Below, in pieces: positions 19,984 through 31,270 of a DNA stretch of 64,000 nucleotides. The translations under genes were made by a program, and so were the position numbers. Source of the stretch: Lithodes maja (lineage: Eukaryota; Arthropoda; Malacostraca; Decapoda; Lithodidae); NCBI GenBank assembly GCA_037953745.1, contig JBAKBP010004325.1, positions 62,001-126,000 of the forward strand, read 5' to 3'. The notes beneath the pieces are model-generated. The model was not told the DNA's origin and did no database searches. It saw nothing but the letters and a program-made list of their open reading frames with translations. The first letter of the stretch is position 1; each line of letters begins with the position of its first letter.

Positions 19984-22865
19984 GTGGAGGTAGGTCAGGG
20001 AAGGGATGGAGGAGGAGGTGAACCTGATAGGAGGCAGGGAGGGAAGAGAAACAAGGAGGAGGATTCCAATATACTGTGCTACTACACTAATATAGATGGA
20101 ATAAACAGTAAAAAGGTAGAATTGGATGATATATTAAAAAAGGATCAACCACAGATAGTCTGTTTGACGGAGACAAAGCGGAACCAGGACTTTGACAGCA
20201 ATATAGTGTTTAGTGAAGGATATAATATATGGAGATATGATAGAAAGGGAAAAAGGGGAGGTGGAGTGGCAGTATTAGTTAAGAACCCTATGACAGCAAA
20301 GCAAGTGGAGTTAAATAATGACAAGGCAGAAATAATGGCAGTTGAACTCAATGATATAGAAGGAAAAAAGCTAGACATAGCAGTAGCTTACATGCCACCA
20401 AAGACCAGAGCATGGAAGGAGTTGGAGTTTGAGGAGATGGTCGAGGATATGATTCAGTCGTTGAGAAGATTGCTTTTAAGGAAGAATCGATTGATCTTGG
20501 TAGGAGATTTCAACTGTAGTGAGGTTGATTGGGAATCGGGAGATGCAGGGCCAACTCAGAGATCTTGGGGAAGTCGGCTAGTGGAGTTGGTTACGGAAAA
20601 TGTACTTGCACAACATGTGAAGGAAAATACAAGAATGAGGGGTAATAACGAACCTTCTAAACTCGATCTGATTTTTACAAAGGATCCTCACGAAATTAGT
20701 GATATAAACTATCTATGTCCTGTAGGTAAAAGTGATCACCTATTACTAAAATGGAAGTTGACCTCGAGTAATGCCAATAGATTAGACAATAGCTACATAA
20801 ATGACAGATTCAATTATAGTAAAGCTGATTATGTATCCTTGAAAAGATATTTAGAGGGAGTAGATTGGGATCTTATTTTGAAGGAACACGACGTACAAGG
20901 TAAATATAGTAGATTCCTCGAAATTTATAGAGTAGGAACCAATCTGTTTGTCCCAAGATATAAAACTGGAAATTTTACTAAGCAGAAAGATTGGTTTAAT
21001 TTGAAATGCAAAAGAGCTTTGGGTAGGCGTGATGCAGCTTGGGCTAGAAGAAGGAACACTGAGAGTAATCGGAATAAATATAAACAGGAGAGGAATAGAT
21101 ATGTTAACATAATTAGGCAAGTTAAAATGAACTATGAGAAGAACATAGTAAATAAATGTGAAAGTGATCCTAGATTATTTTATAAATATATAAACAGTAA
21201 GTTGAAGGTAAAGAAACAAATGACTAAATTAAGAGTTGATGCTAGGACGTATGAAAATGTATCGGACATGTGCGAGGTAATGAATAACAAATTGGGGTCA
21301 GTTTTTACTAGAGAGGAAGGTTTTGACGAACCACAGGCGGGAGTACTGGAGAGTGGTCTTAGTAAGATTGAAATAACTAGAGATGAGCTGTTATCTGCGA
21401 TGAGAGGACTTGAAGTAAGGAAAGCTATGGGACCGGATGAAGTGTCTGCCTGGGTTTTAAAGGAGTGTGCAGAGCAATTAGTGAAGCCAGTGAGGGACAT
21501 AATTCAAGCTTCCTTAGATAAAGGACAGGTTCCTGTTGAATGGAAAAGAGCTATACAAGATATACAAGAATGGAAACCCTGAGGACCCTCTAAATTATAG
21601 ACCAGTTTCACTTACTAGTATTGTATGCAAGATTTGTGAAAAGCTAATTAGGAAGAGATGGATGAAAATGTTGGAGAGAAAGAAGATAATAACCCCAAAG
21701 CAATTTGGATTCAGAGAAGGGACATCTTGTGTTACCAGTTTGCTATGTTATTACAGTAGGGTGATAGATGTACTCCAAGAAAGAGGCGGATGGGTGGACT
21801 GCGTCTACTTAGACCTTTCCAAAGCATTCGATAAGGTACCACATAAGAGATTGTTATCTAAGCTTGAGACGCTAGGATGTGTCAGGGGGAGTTTTGCTGA
21901 AATGGATGGAGAGCTATTTAACAGATAGGGAAATGAGGACCAACATTAGAGGAACTTACTCATCGTGGCGGAAAGTTGAGAGTGGTGTGCCGCAGGGATC
22001 TGTGTTGGCACCTCTCATGTTCCTTATGTACGTGAATGACCTGCCGATAGGCATAAACTCTTACATGTGAATGTTTGCAGATGACGTAAAAATTATGAGA
22101 CAAATAACAAATAAAAGTAGTTGTGAGGAGCTGCAAGGGGATTTAGATAAAATATACGAATGGAGCACCAAGTGGAAAATTAAATTTAATATAAGTAAAT
22201 GCCATATGTTAAATATGGGAAGAAGTGTGAATAGACCAAATTGGGAGTACAGGATGGGAGATAATATAATTAGCAAGGCCGAAAAAGAAAAAGATTTAGG
22301 GTTGATTATACAAGATAATTTGTCGCCAGAGAAACATATTAACAAGCTCTTTAGCGGAATGTATGCAATGGCCGGGAATATGAAAGTTGCTCTGAACTAC
22401 TTGGATGAGACCATGGTAGCGAAAATTATGAAGAGTATGATTAGACCAAGATTGGAGTATGCAGCAGTGGTGTGGTCCCCGCATCTAAAGAAGCATATTC
22501 ACAAGTTAGAAAGAATCCAGAGAGCAGTCACTAGATTGGTTCCAAGTCTCAGAGAACTGCCATATGAAGGGAGGCTAGACAAATTAAATCTACCGAGTCT
22601 AAAAGAGAGGAGAGAGAGGGGAGACATGATAATGATGTACAAATGTACCCGGGGGCTGGAGAGGCTGGATAGGGAGGATATATTAATTATGGATACAGGA
22701 ATAACTAGAGGCCACAGCTACAAAGTAAAAAGACCTACCTGCAAGAACGATATCAGGAAGTTTAGCTTCCCCTATAGATGTATTGACAAATGGAATGGGC
22801 TGGAGGAGGAGGTGGTAGGGGCAAGGAACATCCATATTTTCAAAAAGAAATTGGATAAAAAGTAG
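19984..22865 (+). pseudogene. CR1-like LINE ORF2 (endonuclease-RT), at least two frameshifts and one stop
   Basis: Segments in order: 19984-21582 carries the endonuclease (CLTETKRN, GGGVAVLV, VGDFNCSEVDW, SDHLLLKW) and the RT entry (GPDEVSAWVLK). A frame change near 21553 leads to 21536-21928 (NYRPVSL, FGFREGTSC, VYLDLSKAFDKVPHKRLL). A second change near 21885 leads to WMESYLTDRE and GVPQGSVLAPLMFLMYVNDLP. An in-frame TGA at 22068-22070 precedes MFADDVKIM. The rest, to 22865, has RPRLEYAAVVW and IQRAVTRLVPSL. A further frame change at the G18 run separates the 66-bp repeats from the endonuclease. Catalytic residues survive but the reading frame does not, so the copy is inactive unless the breaks are sequence errors. 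The C-terminal part resembles the minus-strand fragment at 30540-31265. Confidence 0.8.
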
Positions 22866-22940
22866 ACTGAGAGACGGGACAACACGAGCTTAGCTCAACT
22901 CCTGTAAACTACAATTAGGTAAATACAATTAGGTAAATAC

Positions 22941-23144
22941 AGTACTGGGCGCCCATGTAGCGACATAGGACAATGTGCGGATGTTGACAGGGCCGAGGCG
23001 GGTGACGGTCTATAAGTATCACCGCGGCTGCTGTCATTACCGTCAAGCCTCTCGTCTGGGGCTAGGGACTTATTATCGTTAAGGATCCTTTAGTTGACAG
23101 GCGAACGGCCAACTCTTACGGTATTTGGAATCGGTTTGACTGGT
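22941..23144. other. Gene-free stretch
   Basis: GC-richer unassigned sequence between the LINE tail and repeat Y. Confidence 0.4.
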
Positions 23145-23255
23145 GTTATATCGATTTTAAGACCTTTCACCCCATTTATTTGTCAATAGTAGGACCTTTC
23201 GTGCCATTTTAGGTGTCCATTTTTTCCTGGCGAGCGATTACCAGCCTGTACTTGT
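23145..23255 (-). repeat. Dispersed repeat Y, copy 2 (inverted)
   Basis: GACCTTTCGTGCCATTTTAG and CCTGGCGAGCG are the complement of words at 9912-10010. Confidence 0.55.
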
Positions 23256-23580
23256 AGGAGGAACATCTGCTCAACTCTTCCTCTGTTTTGAAACCATCTG
23301 AGTGGTGTTACATATCCACTCTTGTTTACCAGAGAACAATATAGTTTTTTACTGTAGAACAAAAAAATGCATTGTATCCGAATCAGCCGGTAAATTATGG
23401 TTAGAAACAGGCCATGGGTGCTCAACAAGGCCATCCAAAATCTATGATCAACTGGTATGGAAATGGTGATAATGTTAGTGGTGTATATGGGCCTGGGAAG
23501 GAGTGTGTATGTCCTCGTTGTCTTACTACACAGGATATCTCACTAATGATGGTGTGTGTCGCGGAAAATAACTCCTTGGG
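23256..23580. other. Gene-free stretch
   Basis: No supported gene. It ends at the TTAA of piggyBac element 1. Confidence 0.5.
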
Positions 23581-23964
23581 TTAACCCTCCAACCCCGGCT
23601 AGGGAATATCGTAACTGTACTCTGTGTCCGGGGGTTTTCAGGAATTTTGGTCCCAGTTGAGTCACATGTTACTCCTGAAATACATTACACAAAGTTATAA
23701 AAAAAAACAGAAAAATGTTGCACAAACCTTCATGTGTAGAATGCCGTTGAGTAGAGGTCTCTAGCCCAAGTGATTGCATAATGGTGAGCGCGGGAAGTGG
23801 AGTGATTTTTATGCGTGAAAATCATCCCGCGTTCGGATGCGTCGCCTTGTCCCAGGCCCCGGCTCGTCGCGCCAAACTTTTTACCTCCCGGAGGCGATTT
23901 TATGTATTGATAGTGATGTTATTATAGTTATTTGGAGTCCAATTATATAAAATATGTGTATTAG

Positions 23965-24480
23965 GCTATCATTGTCACTAATATTTCCCATTTTCACTCG
24001 ATACCGTAGTTTTTATGAGTAATTGAGGTAGGTTATTGTTATATTAGGCACTGATTATTCGTTATCACAGGTGTTTATTATACTTTGGCCATCTAATATT
24101 AGTTCGTGTGTCACTTTCACTTTGGTAAATATGCTTGAGAGAGTGTCACTTTCACTGATAATGCTCATTTTCACTTGATACGGTACATTTTATTAGTAAT
24201 TGAGGTAGGTTATTGTTATATTAGGCACTGATTATTCGTTATCACAGGTGTTTATTATACTTTGGCCATCTAATATTAGTTCGTGTGTCACTTTCACTTT
24301 GGTAAATATGCTTGAGAGAGTGTCACTTTCACTGATAATGCTCATTTTCACTTGATACGGTACATTTTATTAGTAATTGAGGTAGGTTATTGTTATATTA
24401 GGCACTGATTATTCGTTATCACAGGTGTTTATTATACTTAGGCCATCTAATATTATGTCATGTGTCACTTTCACTTAGTT
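23965..24480. repeat. 177-bp tandem repeat in piggyBac 1
   Basis: The phrase AATTGAGGTAGGTTATTG recurs at 24021, 24198 and 24375, exactly 177 bp apart. Each unit also has GTGTCACTTTCACTTT and ATTATTCGTTATCACAGG. Confidence 0.9.
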
Positions 24481-24653
24481 ATATGCTTTGTAAACGTTTT
24501 ATATACAATTTATTGTGTCTTTTTTCACTTATTTATATGTTTTCATAATACATGACTTTTTTATCACAATACACCTGTACATTGTTTTATTTCCACTTGT
24601 TGCCTATATACATACATATTGTCAGTCTTTGGTACTTTCACTATGATTATTAG

Positions 24654-27625
24654 TTAGTACTCCTGCTTGCTGTGGTATTCAGCAAAGCACGGTATAGCAC
24701 ATAGTGACACCCGGCACTCCACACACTGCATGGTGGTCTTTTTCTGCTTCCTCGGCCTCACCTGGCTGTTCCAGCAGACATGGCACCGCCTTCTGGTAAT
24801 GGTGACTCCATCTCGTTCCAGAGGCAGGTAACCGAGCTTGTGCACATTTACAAACTGTGCACACTGCATGCGGTCCTGAACGGGGCGCCCAGGTTGTGCC
24901 ACTGCCCTCTGTGGCATAGCATACCTGTCCAGGAGCTCCACCAACACCTGTTTTTGGAACCTCCGCAGGCTGCTGAACTTCCTGGGTGTGCGCGGATTCC
25001 GAAGCCTGTAGATATTATAGGCATTCAGCATTGACATGTCCACCATGTGCAGAAAGAACTTTTTGTACCATCTGCACGAGGTACGCAGACAGTCGATGAA
25101 GCCAATCTGCATGTCGGACTTGTCCACCAGCCTCATATTTATGTTGTAGTCAATTACAGCATCGGGCTTGGTCACCCTGAGTTTGGTGCGGCGATCCACC
25201 TTGCCAGTCTCAACCATTTCCCCCTTGTGGACGGTGCTCAGGAGGTTGACCTTCCGCTGGTCGTGCCAGTGGATAGCCAGAATGGGTCCCGACTTCTTCT
25301 TGAAGACATCGCCTTTCTTTGTTTTAGGAGGGAAACTTGGCATGCCCTTCCTTTTTGCTCTAACTGTGCCTACAGTCCCCGTCTGGCGCTCATGGAGGTA
25401 CTTTGAGAGAGTGGGGGACGTGTAGTAGTTGTCCGTGTAGAGGACGTGATTCTTTTCGAAGTACCGGTTCATCATGGCTTGAACCACTGCTCCGCCAAAG
25501 CCAATGAGGGGGTCTATTGCCACGTCCCCTTCCTTCCCGCTGTAGACCAGGAAGTCCAGGACATAGCCAGTTTGGCAATCGCACAGCACAAAGAACTTTA
25601 TACCAAAGCGATGTCTCTTTGAGGGGATGTACTGCCTGAAGCTCAGCTTTCCCCGGAACAGCACAAGAGACTCGTCAATACAGACGTTGCAGAAGGGCAT
25701 TAAGTAGGACGTGAAACGTTCTCTCATCATCTCGTACAACGTCCTAATCTTCCACAGTTTGTCAGGGAGATGCATGTCGGTGTTGGTGACAAGATGGAGC
25801 GCTCCGAGGATGTCGAGGTACCGGTCCCGAGAGATGTATTTCCCGAAGGCAGGGGTGGATATTAGATCTTTGGTGATCCAATAGTCAGCCAACCTGTGCT
25901 TCTTCACATGAGGCATTAGCATGGTGATTGCCAGGAACATCATGAACTCGGGATGAGTCACTGGGGTCCACCGCTTCATGTGGCCCTTGGTCACCTTGCC
26001 AAAAAAGTTAACCTGGACTTGGTAGTGCTTATTTGTCTCTTTTATGACAAAGTCAGTAACCTCCTTATCAAAAAATGCCTCAAAAAGCTCATGTGGTCGA
26101 GCATTGGGGCCTGCAGGAAAACTTGGGGTAACTCCTGGAGCATCCTGTACCTCATCAAAAGGGGTTACATCAGGGTCAATGACTTCATCAGCAGCCACAT
26201 CCTGCCAGTTGAAAATATAAAATCCGTCCTTCTGGCGACGCTGACGAGGAGCTACAGCGGGGGCAGCACGCCCACGAACTTTGGCGGCGCGAACCCTAGG
26301 GCGGCCAGGAGCGCGACGGCGCCCAGGCCCAGCCCGGCGGCCAGCCAGGCGGCCAGGGCGGCCAGGGCGGCCAGGAGCACGACGGCCCTGGGCAAAGCGT
26401 CTGGGTTGAGGGTCGTCGATGTCCATAAATTCGTCATCGTCGTTGTCGTCAGAGCCGTCATCTTGCCCTGACGGTGGACCCAGGTAATCATGGCCAGAGT
26501 CGTCTGACAGGTGCCCTTCATCTTCAGAGCCCCCCTCATAATCTCGCGGGGAACGAATGATGCGTGGGCGGCGTGTAGGTCGGCGAGGTGGGGAAGGAGT
26601 GGGAGGCGAGGCTCTGTCATCTTCATGCAGAGGTTCGGGGCTCCTTGGCCTACGACGAGTCGTAGACGGCACTGGTTCAGTGTCTGTAGGTGCAGGTATG
26701 GATGCGAGGTCGAAAACATCATGAGGAACCTCTGTTGTAGGCTGGAGAGGTGGGGTGGACCCTGGGGAAACTTGCGGGGGCGTATGGCTGGGAGCGGCAG
26801 GGGTGGAAGCCGCAGGGGTGGAAGCCGCGGGAGCCTCGAACAAAGAGCGCCTACTTGTAGCTCCTTTTTTTACATATTTTCTCCCTTTTCCCTTTTCTTT
26901 AGTAGTATGTCTCCTCTCTGGGGAAATAGGGGGTAAATAGGCCGAAAGTGGGGGTTCCTCAACCCTAGGCAGTGCTGGTGGTGGTGGGGAATAATGGCGG
27001 GAGCCTGGGGCAACTTGGGTGGCGTGGGTAGATAAGGAAGACAATGGCGGGTCAACCTCGGCCTCACGCGCAGCCTCACTGGCACCCTCACGCACTGCTC
27101 CCTCACCAAGTTTTAGGGCCTCTTTCCTGGCTGCCGCGGCCGCCTTCTTGAGAACTTGCTTCTTATAGAAACGTATCTTGAATGGGGATTTAGCTGGCGA
27201 AGGGCTAGGTGTCGTGTCACTCAACCTAAACTTGGCAGTCGACCTAGTGCTGTCCCATTCGCTCACTCTGACTACACTCTCACTACACTCTCATCACCTT
27301 GCACAACTATATCACGTCCAGTACTATCATCACTTTCATCGTCATGCTCAAATCCAATAAAAAGCGCGTCTCTTTCATGGATTTCGTCTAGATCGTCAAA
27401 ATCTTCACTATAGTGAGACTGATAAGACTCGGAGCTATCACTGGCCAAGTCATCAACAGTATTTTTGCCTTCACCACGTTCATAACTCCTCAAAGCTATT
27501 TCAATACCTCCGGGAGTCAACGCATCTTGTACGTGCCTTTGCGTTAGGGCGCGACAAACATGGGCAGGCGTCGAAGGGAGCGTAGAATCGGACACAGGGG
27601 AATCACTTTTTGGGCTAGTATCCAT
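24654..27625 (-). pseudogene. piggyBac transposase, element 1, split by one frameshift
   Basis: The likely start is the ATG at 27625 (MDTSPKSDSPVSD, matching the start of elements 2 and 3). This frame ends at 27272 (SVVRV stop). The protein resumes in another frame at about 27266 (SEWDSTRS) and stops at 24654. The main frame has a Pro/Ser-rich acidic N region, an Arg/Gly-rich basic stretch (GRPGRPGRLAGRRAG), a DDE domain and a C-terminal Cys-rich domain (CHVCWNSQ...CVECRVSLCAIPCF). Counting from 27266, catalytic acidic residues are D531 (IDESLVLFRG), D612 (YTDNYYTS) and D715/D718 (LVDKSD). The enzyme family excises and inserts DNA at TTAA. A single frameshift in the N-terminal region is the only visible defect, so inactivation is recent, or the break is a sequence error. 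Confidence 0.85.
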
Positions 27626-27822
27626 GTTGGCGGCAGGGTAGAGACTGGCGTACATGCTGTCTGGTGGCGTCGCCTAGCGACGCCTGGTGACCACGGAGCG
27701 AAATTTTTACGCGCGCCATTCGAAAGCACACACGCAAGCAATGGTACAGTGTTGTACCACCCGGGTTCCTCGGGCCAAACCAAAATGGTACACACTTGTA
27801 CCACCCGGGGTCGAAGGGTTAA

Positions 27823-28155
27823 TGACAGTCGCTGTAGATGAGTCAGAGGGCTTGAAGATCGAAGTAGAAATCCTATAGAGTAATAACAGATGCCAACCTC
27901 TGCCATCTTGGTGCCATTGGTGATTATGTCCTCGGAGTGTAAAATTCTGAGGTATCCATACCCATATTAAACATTCGGCAATACTGGCACAGGGCATGTA
28001 GTTTGGTATGTGGGTCTAACAGTCGTATTCTTAGAGTGTGGGGTGGGTGTAGTCTATCCCATATTGAACGAAGATATTGGAACTGAGTATTGATAAATTG
28101 AAAGCACCTTCTTTCTTAGAGATAGCAATATATTTTGTCTCCTTTGGTATATTAA
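27823..28155. other. Gene-free flank of piggyBac 1
   Basis: The phrase GATGAGTCAGAGGGCT recurs at 29015 before an RTE-like 3' end, so this may be LINE-derived. No coding motif. Confidence 0.35.
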
Positions 28156-28545
28156 CAATTTGCAGCAAGTTAGGAGCATTATTATGGCTTTTGAAGGGTT
28201 AAAATCGAGTGCAAATGGCCGGGAGCGCAGCGGGCCACACGTCCGACTCCTAGGGCCTACCGCCGCCCACTGACTCACCCTCCCTGTGTTCTCGAGAGGC
28301 CGGCAGTGTAGCCAGTAGTGAGCGTAGCTGGGAAAAATATACCGCTATACGCTAACTCCCATGTTACTGGTACCACTGTATGAGAACCACGAGTGCCACG
28401 TAGCTCGTTCTGGTCTCATTTTGAAGCTTTTAGCGCCTAGTTTTTTTATGAATAAATTTCTTTTCATGCAGATACTTGATTTATCATTCAGGAGGGCCTG
28501 AATATGCCCAAAATAGCCCAAAACCCCCCGCTAGACGAGGGTTAA
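28156..28545. mobile_element. piggyBac-type MITE, family B, copy B1 (left tip lost)
   Basis: Matches 42964-43354 from CAATTTGCAGCAAGTTAGG to the right tip CGCTAGACGAGGGTTAA (TTAA 28542-28545). The left ~35 bp present in copy B2 are missing. A TTAA directly precedes the retained part (28152-28155). It contains the subterminal palindrome ATTCAGGAGGGCCTGAAT. Confidence 0.6.
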
Positions 28546-28554
28546 GGTGTTGGG

Positions 28555-28828
28555 TTTGATGGTAGTAAGGTTTAAGTGGTGGGAGGGCTTGTGGCTTTGG
28601 CTCCGCTGCATGTCTGCCTGCCGAGATCGGAACCTCTCCGGGTGGTCAGGGGCCGGGGGAGTGCTGGAGCGACCTTGGTAACCCTGGTCTCTGGGTCTTC
28701 TCCTGGGTGACCTGGATGTGTGAGAGTTTGTGTTTTTTATCTGTGTTTATTTTTTGTTTTATGTTGTTTTTGTGTTCTTGCTCTGTCTTGAGTCGGCTAC
28801 CCCCAAAATGGGGATTGGGCCTGAGCAT

Positions 28829-28868
<40 letters not shown>
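28555..28868 (+). repeat. RTE-like LINE 3' end with (GATA)n tail
   Basis: Matches the 3' UTR after the RTE-like ORF at 45.1-45.4 kb: GCATGTCTGCCTGCCGAGAT, TGGATGTGTGAGAGTTTG, CTGTCTTGAGTCGGCTACC. Ends in (GATA)n at 28830-28868. 5'-truncated UTR only. Confidence 0.7.
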
Positions 28869-28869
<1 letters not shown>

Positions 28870-29094
28870 AGGTTTGAGAATTCGGCCATAAATTCTACAT
28901 GATCAATTAAATTTTACATGATAAATAATAAAATATCACCCCTTGGTTAGATAATTAGGGTACCAAAATGGCGTCCAAGGAAAGAGATGTCCGCTGCAAG
29001 ATATGTATGCTGGATGAGTCAGAGGGCTGGAAGGATTGAAGAGGAAGTTTGGTTTATTGGGAGGACCAGCAAAGGGTTGTTCTCGGGCAGTATG

Positions 29095-29524
29095 AGTGTG
29101 TCATTTTGGGGAAGGGGTCGGGCGCAAGTTGGACTAGATAATATATTGTCCATCAGGCGCCTGGCCCGGGGAGACGGTTTATATGAAGAGTGCGCCTGGA
29201 AGTGTGGTGGGCGGGCTTGTGGATTCGACTCTGCTGCATGTCTGCCTGCCGAGATCGGAACCTCTCCGGGTGTTCGGGGGCCAGGGGAGTGCTGGAGGGA
29301 CCTTAGTGACCCTGGTCTCTGGGATGACCTAGATGTTTGTGAATTTGTATTTTGTTTTTGTGTGTTCATTGTTTTATGTTGTGTTGTCCCTATTCTGACT
29401 CGGGGATTGGGCCTGAGTATACAGATAGATAGATAAATAGATAAAGTCAGCCCCCCCCCCCCCCCAAAAAAAAATAGGAAAAGTGGGGATTGGGCCTGAG
29501 TATATAGATAGATAGATAGATAGA
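29095..29524 (+). repeat. RTE-like LINE 3' end, second copy, with duplicated tail
   Basis: Starts further 5' than its neighbour (GGGGTCGGGCGCAAGTTGG, CATCAGGCGCCTGGCCCGGG). Ends in two GATA tracts (29424-29444 and 29503-29524) separated by a C/A-rich run. The second tract is preceded by a repeated GGGGATTGGGCCTGAG, so the tail unit is duplicated. Confidence 0.65.
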
Positions 29525-29698
29525 TGAGTATGGGAGGTTCAATCTACAAACTTAAGGGGGGAGGGAGAAGGTTGCAAATACCCATAAAAGCTAAAAATGA
29601 AAGAGAAAGACGTGTTTTTTTTAACCCTAAACAGGTACACAGGAAGGATGGAACAGCCATAACATTTACCCGATATTCGGCACCCTATGTATTGATCA

Positions 29699-30518
29699 TT
29701 AACCCTCCAGACCTGGCGCCCTTAGCTCGCGACTGTACTGTGGTACCGGGTGTTTTTACGATTATTGGGCTATGTTCACTCACCTGTAACTCAATAAATA
29801 GGGCATGTATTGTTAGGAATAAAAACATAAAATGTTCCACAAACCTTCCTCTGTAGAATGCCGTTGAGTAGAGATCTCTAGCCCCAGTGGGTTGCATAAT
29901 GGCGAGCGCGGGAAGTAGAGTGATTTTCGGCGGAAAATTCTTCCCGCGTTCGGATGCGTCGCCCCGGCCATGGCTACCACGCACCTAGCCGCTCGTCGCG
30001 CCAGTGTTTACCTCCCATAGACGATTTTAGTGTTTGATATTGACAATGTGATGTTTATTTAATATTTTTATAGTTATTTTGAGGCCAATTATACAGTATA
30101 AAGTATGTGTATTAGGCTATCACTGTCACTAATATTGCTAATTTTCACTCGATACCGTACGCTTTATTAGTAATTGAGGTAGGTTATTGTTATATTAGGC
30201 ACTGATTATTCGTTATCACAGGTGTTTATTATACTTTGGCCATGAAATATTATGTCTTGTGTCACTTTCACTTTGGTAAATATGCTTTAGAGAGTGTCAC
30301 TGTCACTGATGATGCTCATTTTCACTCGATACCGTACGCTTTATTAGTAATTGAGGTAGGTTATTGTTATATTAGGCACTGATTATTTGTTATCACAGGT
30401 GTTTATTATACTTTGGCCATCAAATATTATGTCTTGTGTCACTTTCACTTTGGTAAATATGCTGTAGAGAGTGTCACTGTCACTGATAATGCTAATTTTC
30501 ACTCGATACCGTACGTTT
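29699..30518. mobile_element. piggyBac element F, left (3'-UTR) part only
   Basis: Starts at TTAA 29699-29702 with CCCTCCAGACCTGG, has CCGGGTGTTTTT about 45 bp in, the box GTAGAATGCCGTTGAGTAGA at about 29855, and 177-bp repeats (AATTGAGGTAGG at about 30172 and 30349). The sequence then changes abruptly to a CR1-like fragment near 30518. No transposase and no right end are present. Confidence 0.7.
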
Positions 30519-31265
30519 TGTCTTACAGTTTCTTACAGTAGATCCTCTGGAAAAAGGCAAACTAGGCCTGTGTATCCAGCTCAGTGCCAGTACTTGCACT
30601 ACGGCGGTCATTCACTGTGTTGGCGGCGGCGGCAGCAGACGCAACATTTTTACTATTCTGTATTTTTGTTTTATAATCAAACTTCAAATCTTGTCTTCCC
30701 CATGCTTTATCAAGATTACTTTCAAACTCCCTTATTGATTTGGAATCTACTACATACTGGGTCAGTGCGTTCCACTCATTTACCACTCTATCACAAAATG
30801 AGTTCTTTGCCTTCTCAAGCCTATTTCTTTCTTTGTAAATTTTCTTAGTGTCCTCTCGTTCTTGTTCCCTCCTGCATCAAGAAGATACCTTCACACACAT
30901 CCTCATCATACTTTCCTGACACTATCTTAAAAGTCTCGATCATATCCCCTCTCTTTCTCCTATATGCCAGTGTCGGAAGCCCCAGTGTCCTCAACCTCTG
31001 CTCATATCCCGCGTTCTTCAACGTTGGTACTAGCTTGCTAGCTCTCCTCTGCACTTTCTCCACTGCTTCTATATCCTTTACCATATATGGAGCCCACACC
31101 TGGTTCGCATATTCCAGGTGTGGCCTAACCAGCGCTGTATAGAGATTCCTGAATATTTCTTCGTCAAGTGACACAAATGTCCTTATCAGCCCTACATTTC
31201 TATTGGCTTTGTTTATCTTTTCCGCTAAATATTCTGAGAAATTTAACTTTTGTCTATCACTACTC
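30519..31265 (-). pseudogene. CR1-like LINE fragment, RT C-terminal region
   Basis: On the minus strand, 30845-31174 gives YTALVRPHLEYANQVWAPY, KVQRRASKLVPTL and RKRGDMIETFK. A different frame at 30562-30786 gives VNEWNALTQYVVDSKSIREFESNLDKAW, the usual last segment of CR1-like ORF2. The two lie in different frames, so at least one frame change separates them. The order and wording parallel the C terminus of the LINE at 19.8-22.9 kb (RPRLEYAAVVW, RAVTRLVPSL). The palm motif is absent because of 5' truncation at about 31265, where repeat K begins. Confidence 0.7.
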
Positions 31266-31270
31266 CCATA

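Larger units (their letters stand above)
19757..22940 (+). mobile_element. CR1-like non-LTR retrotransposon, 5'-truncated and broken
   Basis: The element starts with three 66-bp in-frame repeats (19757 to about 19950), then a G18 run, endonuclease, RT and a short 3' UTR that ends in a repeated ACAATTAGGTAAAT (about 22912-22940). Short direct-repeat tails without poly(A) are typical of CR1. It is inserted in repeat K. ORF1 is absent. Confidence 0.75.
23581..27822 (-). mobile_element. piggyBac element 1
   Basis: TTAA at 23581-23584 and 27819-27822. The tips are CCCTCCAACCCCGG (left) and, reverse-complemented, CCCTTCGACCCCGG (right). The left end has a second CCGGGGG about 33 bp inside. The right end, on the transposase 5' side, has paired palindromes at 27742-27759 and 27786-27803. 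The transposase lies on the minus strand. The 3' non-coding region holds a 177-bp tandem repeat. The same family is represented by the partial element at 63465-64000. Confidence 0.85.

Noticed and set aside
25047..25406. A 119-codon open frame antisense to the piggyBac transposase, conserved at the same place in all three elements (also 35443-35802 and 55871-56230)
   Set aside because: It follows from the conserved coding sequence on the other strand. It has no recognisable motif or independent signal.
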